From positions 1-64,000 of the forward strand of contig CAITDJ010000091.1 in assembly GCA_903891085.1 (NCBI GenBank): a stretch of 64,000 nucleotides of DNA, read 5' to 3'. Shown here in pieces: positions 31,980 to 42,553 of the stretch. Position numbers and translations under genes: made by a program. This stretch comes from an uncultured Bacteroidota bacterium (GTDB taxonomy: Bacteria; Bacteroidota; Bacteroidia; Bacteroidales; F082). Under the pieces are notes generated by a model, which had not been told where the DNA came from, searched no databases, and saw only the letters and a list, made by a program, of their open reading frames with translations. Position 1 is the stretch's first letter. Each line of letters opens with the position of its first letter.

Positions 31980-34496
31980 TTATACTTGCTCCTCTGTCGA
32001 AGGAACTTCATTATCTTCCGCGATGTCCGTTTGCTCTGTTTCAGTTTCCTCTTCAGCAGTTACTTTTGCAACAGCGGCAATTTCATCACCCTGACGAATA
32101 TTGATCAACCTCACCCCTTGTGTGGCACGACCCATCAAACGCAAGCTTTCGATTGCGATACGAATGATGATACCTGATTTATTGATAATCATCAGGTCGT
32201 CTGTATCCGTTACGTCTTTTATTGAAATAAGATTACCGGTTTTTTCGGTAATATTAATGGTTTTCACACCCTTCCCTCCCCTATTGGTGATGCGGTAATC
32301 ATCAATGTTAGAGCGTTTTCCGTATCCGTTTTCAGAAACAACCAATACATCAGAAGCGTTGTTCTCGATGCAGATCATTCCAATGACTTCGTCTTTTTCT
32401 GATGCGAGACGGATACCACGAACTCCGGATGCATTGCGACCCATCGGGCGAACTGTTGATTCGTTGAAACGGATAGCTCTACCCGATCGTAAAGCCATGA
32501 CAACTTCACTTGAACCACTTGTTAAACGTGCCTCAAGCAATACATCGCCTTCTCTAACAGTAATTGCATTTATTCCATTCTGACGTGGACGTGAATAGGC
32601 CTCAAGACTGGTTTTCTTAATGATTCCGTTTTTGGTACAAAGGATAATAAAATTATTATCAGTGTATTCTTTATCCTTCAAATCCTGAACATTGATGAAT
32701 GCCTTAACATTATCAGCAGGATCAATATTTATCAGATTCTGAATCGCCCGTCCTTTGCTGATTTTAGTACCTTCAGGTATTTCGAAAACCCTGAGCCAGA
32801 AGCACTTGCCATTTTCAGTAAAAAACAGCATATAATTATGGTTGGTTGCAATAAACAGCTGCTCGATAAAATCTTCATCCCTTGACTCAGAACCTTTTGC
32901 ACCTTTGCCACCACGTGATTGACGGCGGTATTCGGTCAAAGCAGTCCTTTTAATATAACCTAAATGTGAAATGGTTACCACAACGGCATCATCTGCAATT
33001 ACGTCTTCAATTCTGAATTCATCAGCTGAATACACGACAGTTGAACGCGATTTGTCACCATATTTTTCCTTGATAACCAGCAGTTCATTTTTAATGATTT
33101 CGTATCTCAACGCTTCACTATCCAGAATTTCATGATAATTTGCGATGGTCTTGATAATCTCATCATATTCTTCTTTTATTTTCTGAATTTCAAGGCCGGT
33201 CAAACGTTGCAAACGCATTTCCAGAATGGCCTTGGCTTGAATTTCTGTCAGTTTGAACGATTCCATTAAACCGGTTCGCGCTTCATCCGGATTTTTAGAA
33301 GCTTTGATCAGTTCAATAACAGCATCAATATTGTCGAGGGCAATAATTAAACCCAATAGAATGTGTGCACGTTTTTCTGCTTCTCTCAAGTCAAATTGAG
33401 TGCGTCGTACAACCACTTCATGACGATGTTCGACAAAATAATGGATCAGGTCTTTCAGGTTAAGCATTCTTGGACGACCATTAACCAGTGCAATATTGTT
33501 CACACTGAATGACGTCTGCAACGCTGTCATCTGATATAATTTGTTCAGCACAACATTAGGAACCGCATCTTTTTTGAGTTCATAAACGATGCGCATTCCG
33601 GTACGATCCGATTCATCACGGATATCCGATATCCCTTCAATCTTTTTATCATTTACCAGGTCTGCCGTCTTCTTGATCATATCGGACTTATTTACCTGAT
33701 ATGGTATTGAAGTTGCAATAATCCATTCACGGCCATTGTGTTCTTCAAAGTTTGTTTCACCACGCATGACAATTCGTCCACGTCCAGTTTCAAATGCTTC
33801 ACGAACGCCCTCAAAACCATAGATTATACCACCGGTAGGAAAATCAGGCGCCTTGATGTATTGCATTAATTCACTGATCGTTATATCACGATTATTTATA
33901 TAGGCAATGGTTCCGTCAATTATTTCGGATAAATTATGCGGTGGCATATTGGTAGCCATTCCCACGGCAATACCGCTTGCACCATTCACCAAAAGATTTG
34001 GAATCCCGGATGGTAAAACTGTCGGTTCAGTGAGTGAATCATCGAAATTCAACTGGAAATCAACAGTCTCTTTATCGATATCGGCAAGCATTTCTTCAGC
34101 AATCTTGCGCAATCTTGCCTCGGTGTAACGCATGGCAGCAGGACTGTCGCCATCAATAGAACCAAAGTTACCTTGTCCGTCGACGAGTGGATAACGAAGT
34201 GACCAGTCCTGTGCCATTCGAACCATGGCATCATACACTGATGTATCACCATGTGGATGGTACTTACCGAGCACTTCCCCAACAATTCTGGCTGACTTTT
34301 TATAAGAACGATTCGATAAAACACCTAAATCAAGCATTCCATACAGCACGCGTCTGTGTACTGGTTTTAAACCATCTCGAACATCAGGAAGTGCACGTGA
34401 AACAATTACCGACATTGAGTAATCAATGTAGGCTGATTTCATCTGATTCTCAATGTTTACCTTTACAATCTTTTCTCCTTCAAAAACCTCTTCCAT
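31980..34496 (-). CDS. gyrA: DNA gyrase subunit A
   Basis: An 838-residue topoisomerase subunit that breaks and rejoins DNA during negative supercoiling, in an A2B2 complex with GyrB. The catalytic Tyr is Y124 in [11 protein letters not shown]. The quinolone region is [10 protein letters not shown] (81-90), where the usual Ser is Thr (T85) and the Asp is kept (D89). The C-terminal beta-pinwheel from about 510 has the GyrA box as QSRGGKG, which differs from the usual QRRGGKG by one residue. An acidic tail follows. Transcribed leftward; it diverges from clpC. Confidence 0.95.
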   Translation of the reverse strand: MEEVFEGEKIVKVNIENQMKSAYIDYSMSVIVSRALPDVRDGLKPVHRRVLYGMLDLGVLSNRSYKKSARIVGEVLGKYHPHGDTSVYDAMVRMAQDWSLRYPLVDGQGNFGSIDGDSPAAMRYTEARLRKIAEEMLADIDKETVDFQLNFDDSLTEPTVLPSGIPNLLVNGASGIAVGMATNMPPHNLSEIIDGTIAYINNRDITISELMQYIKAPDFPTGGIIYGFEGVREAFETGRGRIVMRGETNFEEHNGREWIIATSIPYQVNKSDMIKKTADLVNDKKIEGISDIRDESDRTGMRIVYELKKDAVPNVVLNKLYQMTALQTSFSVNNIALVNGRPRMLNLKDLIHYFVEHRHEVVVRRTQFDLREAEKRAHILLGLIIALDNIDAVIELIKASKNPDEARTGLMESFKLTEIQAKAILEMRLQRLTGLEIQKIKEEYDEIIKTIANYHEILDSEALRYEIIKNELLVIKEKYGDKSRSTVVYSADEFRIEDVIADDAVVVTISHLGYIKRTALTEYRRQSRGGKGAKGSESRDEDFIEQLFIATNHNYMLFFTENGKCFWLRVFEIPEGTKISKGRAIQNLINIDPADNVKAFINVQDLKDKEYTDNNFIILCTKNGIIKKTSLEAYSRPRQNGINAITVREGDVLLEARLTSGSSEVVMALRSGRAIRFNESTVRPMGRNASGVRGIRLASEKDEVIGMICIENNASDVLVVSENGYGKRSNIDDYRITNRGGKGVKTINITEKTGNLISIKDVTDTDDLMIINKSGIIIRIAIESLRLMGRATQGVRLINIRQGDEIAAVAKVTAEEETETEQTDIAEDNEVPSTEEQV

Positions 34497-34537
34497 TCAA
34501 TAAATTCTTCTAATTTGAGTTTAATTCATCTTGGATG

Positions 34538-34545
34538 CAAAGATA
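34538..34545 (-). promoter_or_regulatory. -7 box for gyrA
   Basis: Minus-strand TATCTTTG fits TAnnTTTG, 41 bp upstream of the gyrA start. Confidence 0.5.
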
Positions 34546-34759
34546 CAAAAATTCAATATAGCTTTTTAACAATAGGTTAGAACAAAATTTTATATGTCAA
34601 CATTGAAATGTTAATATTTTTGTCGATCAAACAATTTTGGACTGATGTTTGTTTCTACTTTTGATAAAACAGGGAAAATATATCAAATTACGTTTTATAA
34701 GAAACGTTTTTTGATGTTTTTGTTCTGATTTTGAGTTAATTATTTTGAAATTATCAGGT

Positions 34760-37282
34760 ATGGATGCAAAATTTTCACCCCGCGTTAGAGATATACTGAC
34801 ATACAGTCATGAAGAAGCCGTGCGCCTGGGGAATAATTATATTGGTATTGAGCATCTCTTTCTTGGAATGGTGCGGGATGGGGATGGAAAAGCAATAAAG
34901 ATTCTGAAAGGATTCGGAATTGATATTGATTATTACAAACGAAGAATAGAAGAATCTATCCGAAATCCGAATGTTCTGGCCAGCGATCTGACAAATATCC
35001 CATTAATGAAACAAACGGAGAAAGTATTGAAGTTCACTTATCTTGTGGCCAAGGAGTTTAACAGCGAATTGATTAATACTGAACATCTTTTGCTGGCCAT
35101 TTTGAAAGTTGGCAACAATCTTATTTCACAACTTCTTGAGAGTGAAGGGGTTGATTTTAACGCATATAAACGAGAGATCATGCTATTAAACAGTGATATT
35201 TTACCGGAAGAAATTAAGAAAGACCTTCCAAAAGATGAACTACCCGGTGATCCCATGGAAGATGATGAACCACGATTTCCGCGATCAGGAGCAAAAAAAC
35301 CTGAAGATGCCAAATCAAAAACTCCGGTGTTGGACAATTTTGGCAGGGATTTAACAAAAGCAGCTGCCGAAAACCGGCTTGATCCGATCGTCGGACGTGA
35401 AAAGGAATTGGAACGTATCAGTCAGATTCTGAGTCGTCGTAAAAAAAACAATCCTATCTTGATTGGTGAACCAGGTGTTGGTAAATCGGCAATTGCCGAG
35501 GGTTTGGCACTTCGTATTGTACAGCGAAAAGTTTCGCGTGCCCTTTTCGATAAGCGCCTTTTTATGCTTGATGTGGCTTCCCTCGTAGCAGGAACAAAAT
35601 ATCGCGGGCAGTTTGAAGAAAGAATGAAGGCCTTGTTAAATGAGATCGAGAAAAATCCGGATATCATCCTCTTTATTGATGAGATTCACACCATTGTAGG
35701 TGCCGGCAATGCAAGTGGTTCATTGGACGCATCAAATATGTTTAAACCTGCACTTGCCCGCGGAGAACTTCAGTGTATTGGTGCCACAACGCTGGATGAA
35801 TACAGGCAATATATAGAAAAAGACGGAGCATTAGAGCGTAGGTTCCAGAAAATTCTCGTTGATCCAACTTCACCTGAAGAAACGGTAGAGATATTGAATA
35901 ATATCAAAGAGAAATATGAGGATCATCATTTCGTAAGGTACGAACAGGCTGCTATTGAAGCGTGTGTTAAACTTACAAACCGCTATATGTCAGATCGTTG
36001 CCTGCCGGATAAAGCCATTGATGCTCTCGATGAGGCCGGCGCAAGGGTGCATATCAACAATATTCAGGTACCAAGTGAGATTATTGCCTTAGAAAAAGAA
36101 CTCGAAGAGAATAAGTTAAACAAATCCAAAGCGATAGAGCAACAAAAGTTTGAGAAAGCGGCTGAATTACGTGACAATGATAAGAAAATCGCGAACCGTC
36201 TCGAATTGGCCAAAAAGCAATGGGAGGAACAATCAAAACTACAGCGTGAATCTGTTACAGAGGAAAATGTGGCTGAAGTTGTGGCCATGATGACTGGTGT
36301 TCCGGTTCAGCGAATTGCCCAGAATGAAAGCGAAAGACTGGTTCAAATGGAAGAACAGCTGCAGGACGCTGTCATCGGACAGAATGAGGCCATTAAAAAA
36401 GTAGCCAAGGCTATCCGGCGCAACCGGGCAGGACTGAAAGATCCGAACAAACCCATTGGAACTTTTATTTTCCTTGGTCCTACGGGCGTGGGTAAAACCT
36501 ATTTGGCAAAAGTGTTGGCGAAATATCTTTTCGATTCAGAAGATACCCTGGTTCGAATTGATATGAGTGAATATATGGAGAAATTTGCCGTTTCCCGCCT
36601 GGTTGGAGCTCCTCCCGGTTACATCGGCTATGAAGAAGGCGGACAGCTCACCGAAAAAGTCAGACGGAAACCTTATTCCATTGTTTTGCTTGACGAGATT
36701 GAGAAAGCCCATCCGGATGTATTTCATTTGTTGTTGCAAGTGCTGGATGATGGTGTACTCACCGACAGCATGGGCAGAAGGGTCGATTTCAAGAATACAA
36801 TTGTTATCATGACTTCGAATATTGGTTCCAGACAGTTAAAGGATTTCGGACAAGGCGTGGGTTTTGGAACCTCTGCCAAAAAAATAGCAAAGGCGAATTA
36901 TTCTCAGGGAGTAATCGAAAATGCATTGAAGAAATCATTTGCTCCGGAATTTCTGAACAGAATCGATGATGTTGTCATATTTGATTCACTGGAAAGAGAA
37001 GATATTCACAAAATAATTGATGTGGAGTTGCGTCATCTTTATTCACGCATTCACGATCTGGGTTTCAAAATAACTATTTCTGAAAAAGCCAAGGATTATA
37101 TTGCGGAAAAAGGCTGGGATGAGCAATTTGGTGCACGCCCACTCAAACGAGCCATTCAAAAATATGTTGAGGATTCATTGGCAGAAGAAATTATTAAGTC
37201 AAAGCCAAAACCCGGTGATGAACTACAAATCGATTTTGACGAGGAAAAAACAGAAATAACCATCAAAATCGAAAAGGTATAA
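34760..37282 (+). CDS. clpC: ClpC-type AAA+ unfoldase
   Basis: An 840-residue class I Clp ATPase that unfolds substrates for ClpP. The start is ATG 34760; the TTG at 34745 lies within the promoter-like TTATTTTG. Domains: N-terminal Clp_N repeat (1-150), D1 with Walker A GEPGVGKS (near 235), a UVR-like coiled coil (about 443-480) as in ClpC, D2 with GPTGVGKT (near 572), and the C-terminal D2-small domain. A VGF tripeptide near 700 (FGQGVGFGTSA) is the expected ClpP-docking loop. A terminator follows at 37331-37371. Divergent from gyrA. Confidence 0.95.
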   Translation: MDAKFSPRVRDILTYSHEEAVRLGNNYIGIEHLFLGMVRDGDGKAIKILKGFGIDIDYYKRRIEESIRNPNVLASDLTNIPLMKQTEKVLKFTYLVAKEFNSELINTEHLLLAILKVGNNLISQLLESEGVDFNAYKREIMLLNSDILPEEIKKDLPKDELPGDPMEDDEPRFPRSGAKKPEDAKSKTPVLDNFGRDLTKAAAENRLDPIVGREKELERISQILSRRKKNNPILIGEPGVGKSAIAEGLALRIVQRKVSRALFDKRLFMLDVASLVAGTKYRGQFEERMKALLNEIEKNPDIILFIDEIHTIVGAGNASGSLDASNMFKPALARGELQCIGATTLDEYRQYIEKDGALERRFQKILVDPTSPEETVEILNNIKEKYEDHHFVRYEQAAIEACVKLTNRYMSDRCLPDKAIDALDEAGARVHINNIQVPSEIIALEKELEENKLNKSKAIEQQKFEKAAELRDNDKKIANRLELAKKQWEEQSKLQRESVTEENVAEVVAMMTGVPVQRIAQNESERLVQMEEQLQDAVIGQNEAIKKVAKAIRRNRAGLKDPNKPIGTFIFLGPTGVGKTYLAKVLAKYLFDSEDTLVRIDMSEYMEKFAVSRLVGAPPGYIGYEEGGQLTEKVRRKPYSIVLLDEIEKAHPDVFHLLLQVLDDGVLTDSMGRRVDFKNTIVIMTSNIGSRQLKDFGQGVGFGTSAKKIAKANYSQGVIENALKKSFAPEFLNRIDDVVIFDSLEREDIHKIIDVELRHLYSRIHDLGFKITISEKAKDYIAEKGWDEQFGARPLKRAIQKYVEDSLAEEIIKSKPKPGDELQIDFDEEKTEITIKIEKV

Positions 37283-37330
37283 ATCAAACCGAAAATTGAT
37301 TTGTCGTCATTGTAAATTTAGAAATTATGA

Positions 37331-37371
37331 AAATAGCAACCATCATTAATTGCTGGTTGCTATTCATTTTT
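37331..37371 (+). terminator. terminator after clpC
   Basis: AATAGCAACCA pairs with TGGTTGCTATT around an 11-nt loop, followed by TTTTTA. About 50 bp after the clpC stop. Confidence 0.8.
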
Positions 37372-37466
37372 AAGCACTTATGCAATTTTAATGCGAATTT
37401 CTATATGAATTGAATCTAAATTAGCCTGACCATGCGCAGCGATGCCTGAGTTATGGACTATTTTTT

Positions 37467-37474
37467 TACTTTTG
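37467..37474 (+). promoter_or_regulatory. -7 box for the long acyl-CoA dehydrogenase
   Basis: TACTTTTG fits TAnnTTTG, 23 bp upstream of the ATG at 37498. Confidence 0.5.
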
Positions 37475-37497
37475 CTCCTAACAAAAACTAAATATTT

Positions 37498-39276
37498 ATG
37501 AGTAGCAACACCACGATTAAAGGCGGCGAATTTCTTATTAAAGAAGTTGATATTGAGGACGTTTTCATTCCGGAAGAATTTGACGAAGAAGCCAGGATGA
37601 TTGTTGATTCCTGCCATGATTTTCTTGATAGTGAAATATTCCCAAACCTTGATCGTATTGACAAACAGGAAGATGGATTGATGGCTCAGTTGCTTAAGAA
37701 AGCTGGTGAACTCGGTTTGTTAGGTTTATCAATTCCGGAAAAGTATGATGGATTTGAACAATCATTTTTAAATATCATGCGTGCCAATGAAGCTCTGGGA
37801 TCTGGTTATTCGTACTCAGTTGCCCTGATGGCCCATACCGGAATCGGAACTTTACCTATATTGTATTATGGCAACGAAGAGCAGAAACAGAAGTACATTC
37901 CAAAACTTGCTTCTGGTGAGTTAATGGCCGCCTACTGTTTAACAGAGCCCGGTGCAGGTTCCGATGCAAATTCAGGACGTACCCGTGCTGTTTTGTCGGA
38001 TGATGGCAAGCATTATATCCTTAATGGACAAAAAATGTGGATTACCAATGGAGGTTTTGCTGATATTCAGACTGTTTTTGCGAAAATCGACAATGACCGG
38101 GTGCTGAGCGCCTTTATTGTTGAACGCAAATGGGAAGGCGTTACCATGAATCCGGAAGAAAAGAAAATGGGTATCAAGGGTTCCTCAACCCGCCAGATTT
38201 TTTATAACGATGTGAAAGTCCCGGTTGAAAATCTACTCGGTAAACGGGGTGAGGGATTTCGTATCGCATTGAATATATTACATTTAGGAAGAATAAAACT
38301 GGGTGCAACGGTGGTTGGAGGTGCAAAACGTGCCATTCTTCACTCCGTAAACTATGCCAACGAACGTAAGCAATTCGGAAAGAGTATCGCCGAATTCGGT
38401 GCAATAAAGCATAAACTCGCCCAACAAGTGATACGTACATTTGCCACAGAATCAGCGATATATAAATCAAGCAAAGACATTCAAGACAATATACTGCGTA
38501 TGAAATCGGAAGGTATTGAACATGGCAGGGCAATTATCGAAGGTGTTGCTGATTTCGCTATTGAATGTGCTTTGATGAAAGTATATGGCTCTGAAGCACT
38601 TGATTACGTGGTTGATGAAGCAGTTCAGATTTATGGCGGAATGGGTTTTTCGGCTGAAACACCTGTTGACAGAGCATACAGAGATTCCCGAATCAACCGT
38701 ATTTTCGAAGGAACAAATGAAATCAACCGATTGCTTTCAGTAGATACATTATTGAAACGTGGGATGAAAAATGATTTCAACTTGTTTGAAATCGCTCGCA
38801 TTAGTTACGACACGATGAATGAAGCAACTTCTATTGAAGGTCTCCCCTATTTTGATGAAAAAGTGGCTGTCATCAGAAACCTGAAAAAGGCTGTTTTGAT
38901 GATGATTCCAGGATTTTCGGATGCCTTTGGACGTAAAATGGCTGAAGAAGAAGAAGTGATGATGAACCTTTCGGATATGTTGATGCAGGTTTATGCAGTT
39001 GAATCAACCATGTTGCGCGTAAAAAAACTGGAAACTAATAAGTTAAAAGAAGATATTTCAATCTATCACGATATCCTTGATGTATTGGTGTATGAAGCCT
39101 CTTCTAGTGTGCATAAATCGGGTAATGATGCGATTGTTTCATTTGCGACCACAGAACAGCAGGAAACTATGATAACAGCTTTAAACAAACTTTGTTGTGT
39201 AAAGCCGGTAAATATCAAAGATGCCCGACGACGGATCGCCGAGAAGCTGATTGATGATAATTTCTATAACTTCTAA
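37498..39276 (+). CDS. acyl-CoA dehydrogenase, long (VLCAD/ACAD9-like) form
   Basis: A 592-residue FAD enzyme that introduces the first double bond in fatty acyl-CoA beta-oxidation. The core (about 30-430) has FAD and substrate loops YCLTEPGAGSDANSG and KMWITNGGFAD, and the catalytic Glu in IFEGTNEINR. A C-terminal helical extension of about 160 residues (430-592) is the trait of the very-long-chain type. Single gene with its own -7 box. A second, shorter acyl-CoA dehydrogenase lies 1 kb away on the other strand, so the cell has chain-length or substrate variants. Confidence 0.9.
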   Translation: MSSNTTIKGGEFLIKEVDIEDVFIPEEFDEEARMIVDSCHDFLDSEIFPNLDRIDKQEDGLMAQLLKKAGELGLLGLSIPEKYDGFEQSFLNIMRANEALGSGYSYSVALMAHTGIGTLPILYYGNEEQKQKYIPKLASGELMAAYCLTEPGAGSDANSGRTRAVLSDDGKHYILNGQKMWITNGGFADIQTVFAKIDNDRVLSAFIVERKWEGVTMNPEEKKMGIKGSSTRQIFYNDVKVPVENLLGKRGEGFRIALNILHLGRIKLGATVVGGAKRAILHSVNYANERKQFGKSIAEFGAIKHKLAQQVIRTFATESAIYKSSKDIQDNILRMKSEGIEHGRAIIEGVADFAIECALMKVYGSEALDYVVDEAVQIYGGMGFSAETPVDRAYRDSRINRIFEGTNEINRLLSVDTLLKRGMKNDFNLFEIARISYDTMNEATSIEGLPYFDEKVAVIRNLKKAVLMMIPGFSDAFGRKMAEEEEVMMNLSDMLMQVYAVESTMLRVKKLETNKLKEDISIYHDILDVLVYEASSSVHKSGNDAIVSFATTEQQETMITALNKLCCVKPVNIKDARRRIAEKLIDDNFYNF

Positions 39277-39292
39277 TAAGTAATTGACATAA

Positions 39293-40195
39293 TTAAAGGT
39301 AGAAAACTAATCCGTAGTTAAACAGTGTTTCCATATCATCATATTTGATATATGGATTGTTTAGGTATTTTTTAATTGGTTTATTTATTTGAAGATAAGT
39401 TGAAAATATCTTGAAATTAAGTCGAAGTCCTAATTGATAATAAGCAATATTGTATTGAATGATATTTGTTAGATAAAAGCCTTCCAGCTCAAAATCAAGC
39501 GTATGCATTTTAAAACGGTCATTTTCAAATCTTAAATCTAAATTTGATTTGGCACCAATGCCCGTAAAATTAAATTTACTTGCAATTCTGCATTCCAAAT
39601 TATTTGAGGAAATGAGGCTGGTTTGACCTTTTTTGAAAAGTACTCTTCTATATCCATACTTTAATTCGAGGTAAGGAACGAAAATATCCTTGATTTCCGA
39701 GCTATTGTAAATCCAATATCTATTTGGATAAATTTTTTCAATGATCCATTTGTGCAAATAATACTTCTCACCAACGGCGCCTATACTGATTCTATTTCCT
39801 TGAATATACATTAAACCGATTGCCAATGAATAGAACTAGGATCTATCCTTGAATCTATTATTATCAATGCAAAACTGAAAATTATTCAGTTCAACAAAAA
39901 GTAGATCTCTTGGTTCGGGAGTATTATTATCAAAATTTGAATACTCGGTACTTTCAACCTTTATTTTAAAATTATATTTTAATTTCTTTGGGAAGAAATT
40001 CGCAGAGAGAAAAAGTGATTGTGTTTCACCTATATCATCACCAGTATGAAACCATTTGGAAAATTCACCAGCATAATCGTTTTTTTCTCTGATCTCGATG
40101 TTTGATTTAGCAATCTGCCCAAATACACTTAGCTTCAGGACTAGGCATACAAGAATCAAAAGTAATTTCCTAAAAATCATAATATTACATTTCAC
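39293..40195 (-). pseudogene. exported beta-barrel-like protein interrupted by in-frame amber codon
   Basis: One reading frame of about 300 codons with a TAG at 39836-39838. The first part (119 residues) starts with a signal peptide (LLLILVCLVLKLSVFGQ); the second part (from about 39835) continues in the same frame with alternating beta-strand patterns such as YLELKYGYRRVLF, LDLRFENDRF and YQLGLRLNFKIFSTYL and ends with an aromatic residue near the C-terminus (LVFYL), as in outer membrane barrels. A TTG at 39826 could start an isolated C-terminal piece but would lack a signal. I infer one gene with a nonsense mutation, or a sequencing error. Family unknown. Confidence 0.6.
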
Positions 40196-40334
40196 TCCAA
40201 CTCAGTGAATAATTGTTAATATAATTAATAATGAGGCTTAATCAGTAAAATCATACCACCAAGTTCACTGATTATTAAGGTATTAATAAGAAAAGAAGAT
40301 CAATTGACCGTTCTCCATCTAAATTTATTTGGAT

Positions 40335-41480
40335 TTATCCTTTCAAAATACTTTTCGAAATGACCAAACGCTGGATCTGATTCGTCCCTTCATAAATCTG
40401 ACACAACTTGGCATCACGCATCATTTTTTCCACAGCAAATTCGGTGCTGTAACCATCACCGCCCATTACCTGAACTGCATCTGTGGTAATTCTCATACCG
40501 GCATCGGAAGCAAAAAGTTTGGACATGGCAGAAAGTTTGCCGGCTGTTTTTTGCGCATTATCATACGCCCAGGCTGCGCTCCAGGTGAGTAAACGTGCTG
40601 CTTCAAGGTCAGTCGCCATGTCGGCAAGCATGAAACTAACACCCTGATTTGCAGTGATCGGAGCGCCAAACTGAATCCTGTTTTTTGCCCAATGTAAGGC
40701 AGTTTCGTAGGCTGCACGCGCATTTCCAACACTTAAGGCTGCAACTCCTGTACGTGTTCTGTCAAAAGTTTTCATGGCAATCAAAAAACCAGTTCCTTCA
40801 TCACCAAGGCGGTTGGCCTCGGGGATTTCAACATCATGAAAAATAATCTCATTCTGAACGGATGCCCGTTGCCCCATCTTGTCGAGGTGAGGTTTCATCT
40901 CAATCCCGGGAGAATTAGTCGGGACAAAAAACGCGGTGAGGCTTCTTGCTCCTTTTTCAGGATTTGTCAATGCAAAAACAGTGATAAAAGTGGAAACTTC
41001 AGCATTGGTTATGAATCGTTTATGTCCGTTTAGGATATATTTATCACCATGTTTTATGGCAGCAGATTTTATTCCGGCCACATCAGAACCCGCATTAGGT
41101 TCGGTTAGGGCATAGGCAGCTACTGCTTGTTGCTCATTGATAATTCCAAAGAATTTTTTCTGCTGGTCTTCATTCGCGGCGAGGTATAGCGGTGTTAATG
41201 CCAATGTATTTGCATCAATGCTGATCCCAATCCCGACGCAACCCGCTCCCAATTCTTCAGAAGCAATGGCACTGTCAAAAATACTGTATTCTTTTCCACC
41301 AAACTTTATGGGCATCGGACCATTCATGATTCCTTCGCTGTATGCTGCTTTTACAACTTCCCACGGAAATTCGGCAAGTTTATCATATTTCAATCGATTT
41401 GGAATGACCCAGCGATTGGCAAAATCGCGGTATTTTTCTTTGATAGCCAGTTGACGTTCGTCGAGTGTAAATCCGATCAT
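40335..41480 (-). CDS. acyl-CoA dehydrogenase, short (MCAD/SCAD-like) form
   Basis: A 381-residue FAD-dependent acyl-CoA dehydrogenase. Signatures are YALTEPNAGSDVAG (near 133), KRFITNAEVST near 170, DRTRTGVAALSVGNARAAYE, and MGGDGYSTEFAVEKMMRD followed by QIYEGTNQIQR with the likely catalytic Glu. Length and the position of Glu fit the medium/short-chain group rather than the long form nearby. It probably passes electrons to electron-transfer flavoprotein. Its own -7 box lies at 41542-41549. Confidence 0.9.
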   Translation of the reverse strand: MIGFTLDERQLAIKEKYRDFANRWVIPNRLKYDKLAEFPWEVVKAAYSEGIMNGPMPIKFGGKEYSIFDSAIASEELGAGCVGIGISIDANTLALTPLYLAANEDQQKKFFGIINEQQAVAAYALTEPNAGSDVAGIKSAAIKHGDKYILNGHKRFITNAEVSTFITVFALTNPEKGARSLTAFFVPTNSPGIEMKPHLDKMGQRASVQNEIIFHDVEIPEANRLGDEGTGFLIAMKTFDRTRTGVAALSVGNARAAYETALHWAKNRIQFGAPITANQGVSFMLADMATDLEAARLLTWSAAWAYDNAQKTAGKLSAMSKLFASDAGMRITTDAVQVMGGDGYSTEFAVEKMMRDAKLCQIYEGTNQIQRLVISKSILKG

Positions 41481-41541
41481 GGTGTTTGGTTTAGAAATAA
41501 ATAATAATCAATAAAAAATCTGGACGTAATGTATAGGAAAG

Positions 41542-41549
41542 CAAATATA
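41542..41549 (-). promoter_or_regulatory. -7 box for the short acyl-CoA dehydrogenase
   Basis: Minus-strand TATATTTG fits TAnnTTTG, about 60 bp before the start codon. Confidence 0.4.
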
Positions 41550-41605
41550 TGCAGAAATCGTTTGCGGAAAATTATTTTCAGGTCATGGAACTCAAAAAAA
41601 TATCA

Positions 41606-42385
41606 TCAATTCGTGTTTTTACCTTGCTTTTGTAAAAACAATTCCTCTGGATAACTTACATTTTCAAGAAACAGTGCATAGCCCGGAACTGAAAAACCCG
41701 CATTGGACCGGTTTTTTGATTCGATAACCTCCTTAAACCCTTCGATGGTTAGTTTTCCTTTGCCAATTTCCAACATTGTTCCAACAATCGCACGTACCAT
41801 ATTCCGCAGAAACCTGTCAGCTGTGATTGTAAAAACTAAATTGTGACCTGATTGTACCCATACAGCCTTACTTATTCTGCAGTTATTCGTTTTTGTTTGT
41901 GTATGAAGTTTCGAAAAACTTGTAAAATCTTCATATTCCAACAATACACTGCAGGCTTCCTGCATGGTATCAACATCAAGCGGACCATAATAATATAATG
42001 AATGATGCCGGATAAACGGATCTTTCGTATGGTGCATATAATAGCTGTAGGTGCGCGAAATAGCATCGAACCTGGCATTTGCTTCAGGTGAAACTTCCGA
42101 TAGATCAATTAGCACAATATCAGCAGGCAAAAATTGATTCAGGTTATTTAAAAATGAGTCCTTTTTTTCTAAATCAATAGGATTGGCCAAATCAAAATGC
42201 GCATAATAGGTTCTCGCATGAACACGGGTATCGGTTCTTCCGCATCCTGAAAGTTTTACAATTTCTCCAAGTTTCAGCGTCATACACTTTTCAATCTCGG
42301 TCTGAACACTCACAGCATTCTCCTGAGATTGCCAACCGTGGTAATGAAGGCCATCATAGGCCAATCGTAGAAAGTATCTTGTCAA
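41606..42385 (-). CDS. truA: tRNA pseudouridine(38-40) synthase TruA
   Basis: A 259-residue enzyme that isomerises uridines at positions 38-40 in the tRNA anticodon arm. Hallmarks are RYFLRLAYDGLHYHGWQSQ at the N-terminus, the active-site GCGRTDTRVHA with catalytic D52, and FLRNMVRAIVGTMLEIGKG near the C-terminus. I place the start at the TTG 42385 (TRYFLRL), as most TruA proteins begin here; a TTG nine codons upstream (42412) is an alternative, and no ATG is available. Monocistronic. Confidence 0.9.
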   Translation of the reverse strand: MTRYFLRLAYDGLHYHGWQSQENAVSVQTEIEKCMTLKLGEIVKLSGCGRTDTRVHARTYYAHFDLANPIDLEKKDSFLNNLNQFLPADIVLIDLSEVSPEANARFDAISRTYSYYMHHTKDPFIRHHSLYYYGPLDVDTMQEACSVLLEYEDFTSFSKLHTQTKTNNCRISKAVWVQSGHNLVFTITADRFLRNMVRAIVGTMLEIGKGKLTIEGFKEVIESKNRSNAGFSVPGYALFLENVSYPEELFLQKQGKNTN

Positions 42386-42531
42386 TTTTGATATTTTGCA
42401 CAAAAATCGCAAATAATTATCAAAATATCTGATTAAACTTTATAGAAACCGAATTTTCGTCCAATAGTTTATTCTGAACCAAACCATTCATTAAAACTGT
42501 TAATATTAAGTTGTTTCAATTGTAAAACTTG

Positions 42532-42539
42532 TAATTTTG
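42532..42539 (+). promoter_or_regulatory. promoter for the nickel transporter-like gene
   Basis: TAATTTTG fits TAnnTTTG, 14 bp before the ATG, with TTG (42511-42513) about 18 bp upstream as a -33 partner. Confidence 0.55.
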
Positions 42540-42553
42540 TCAAAAATGCAATC

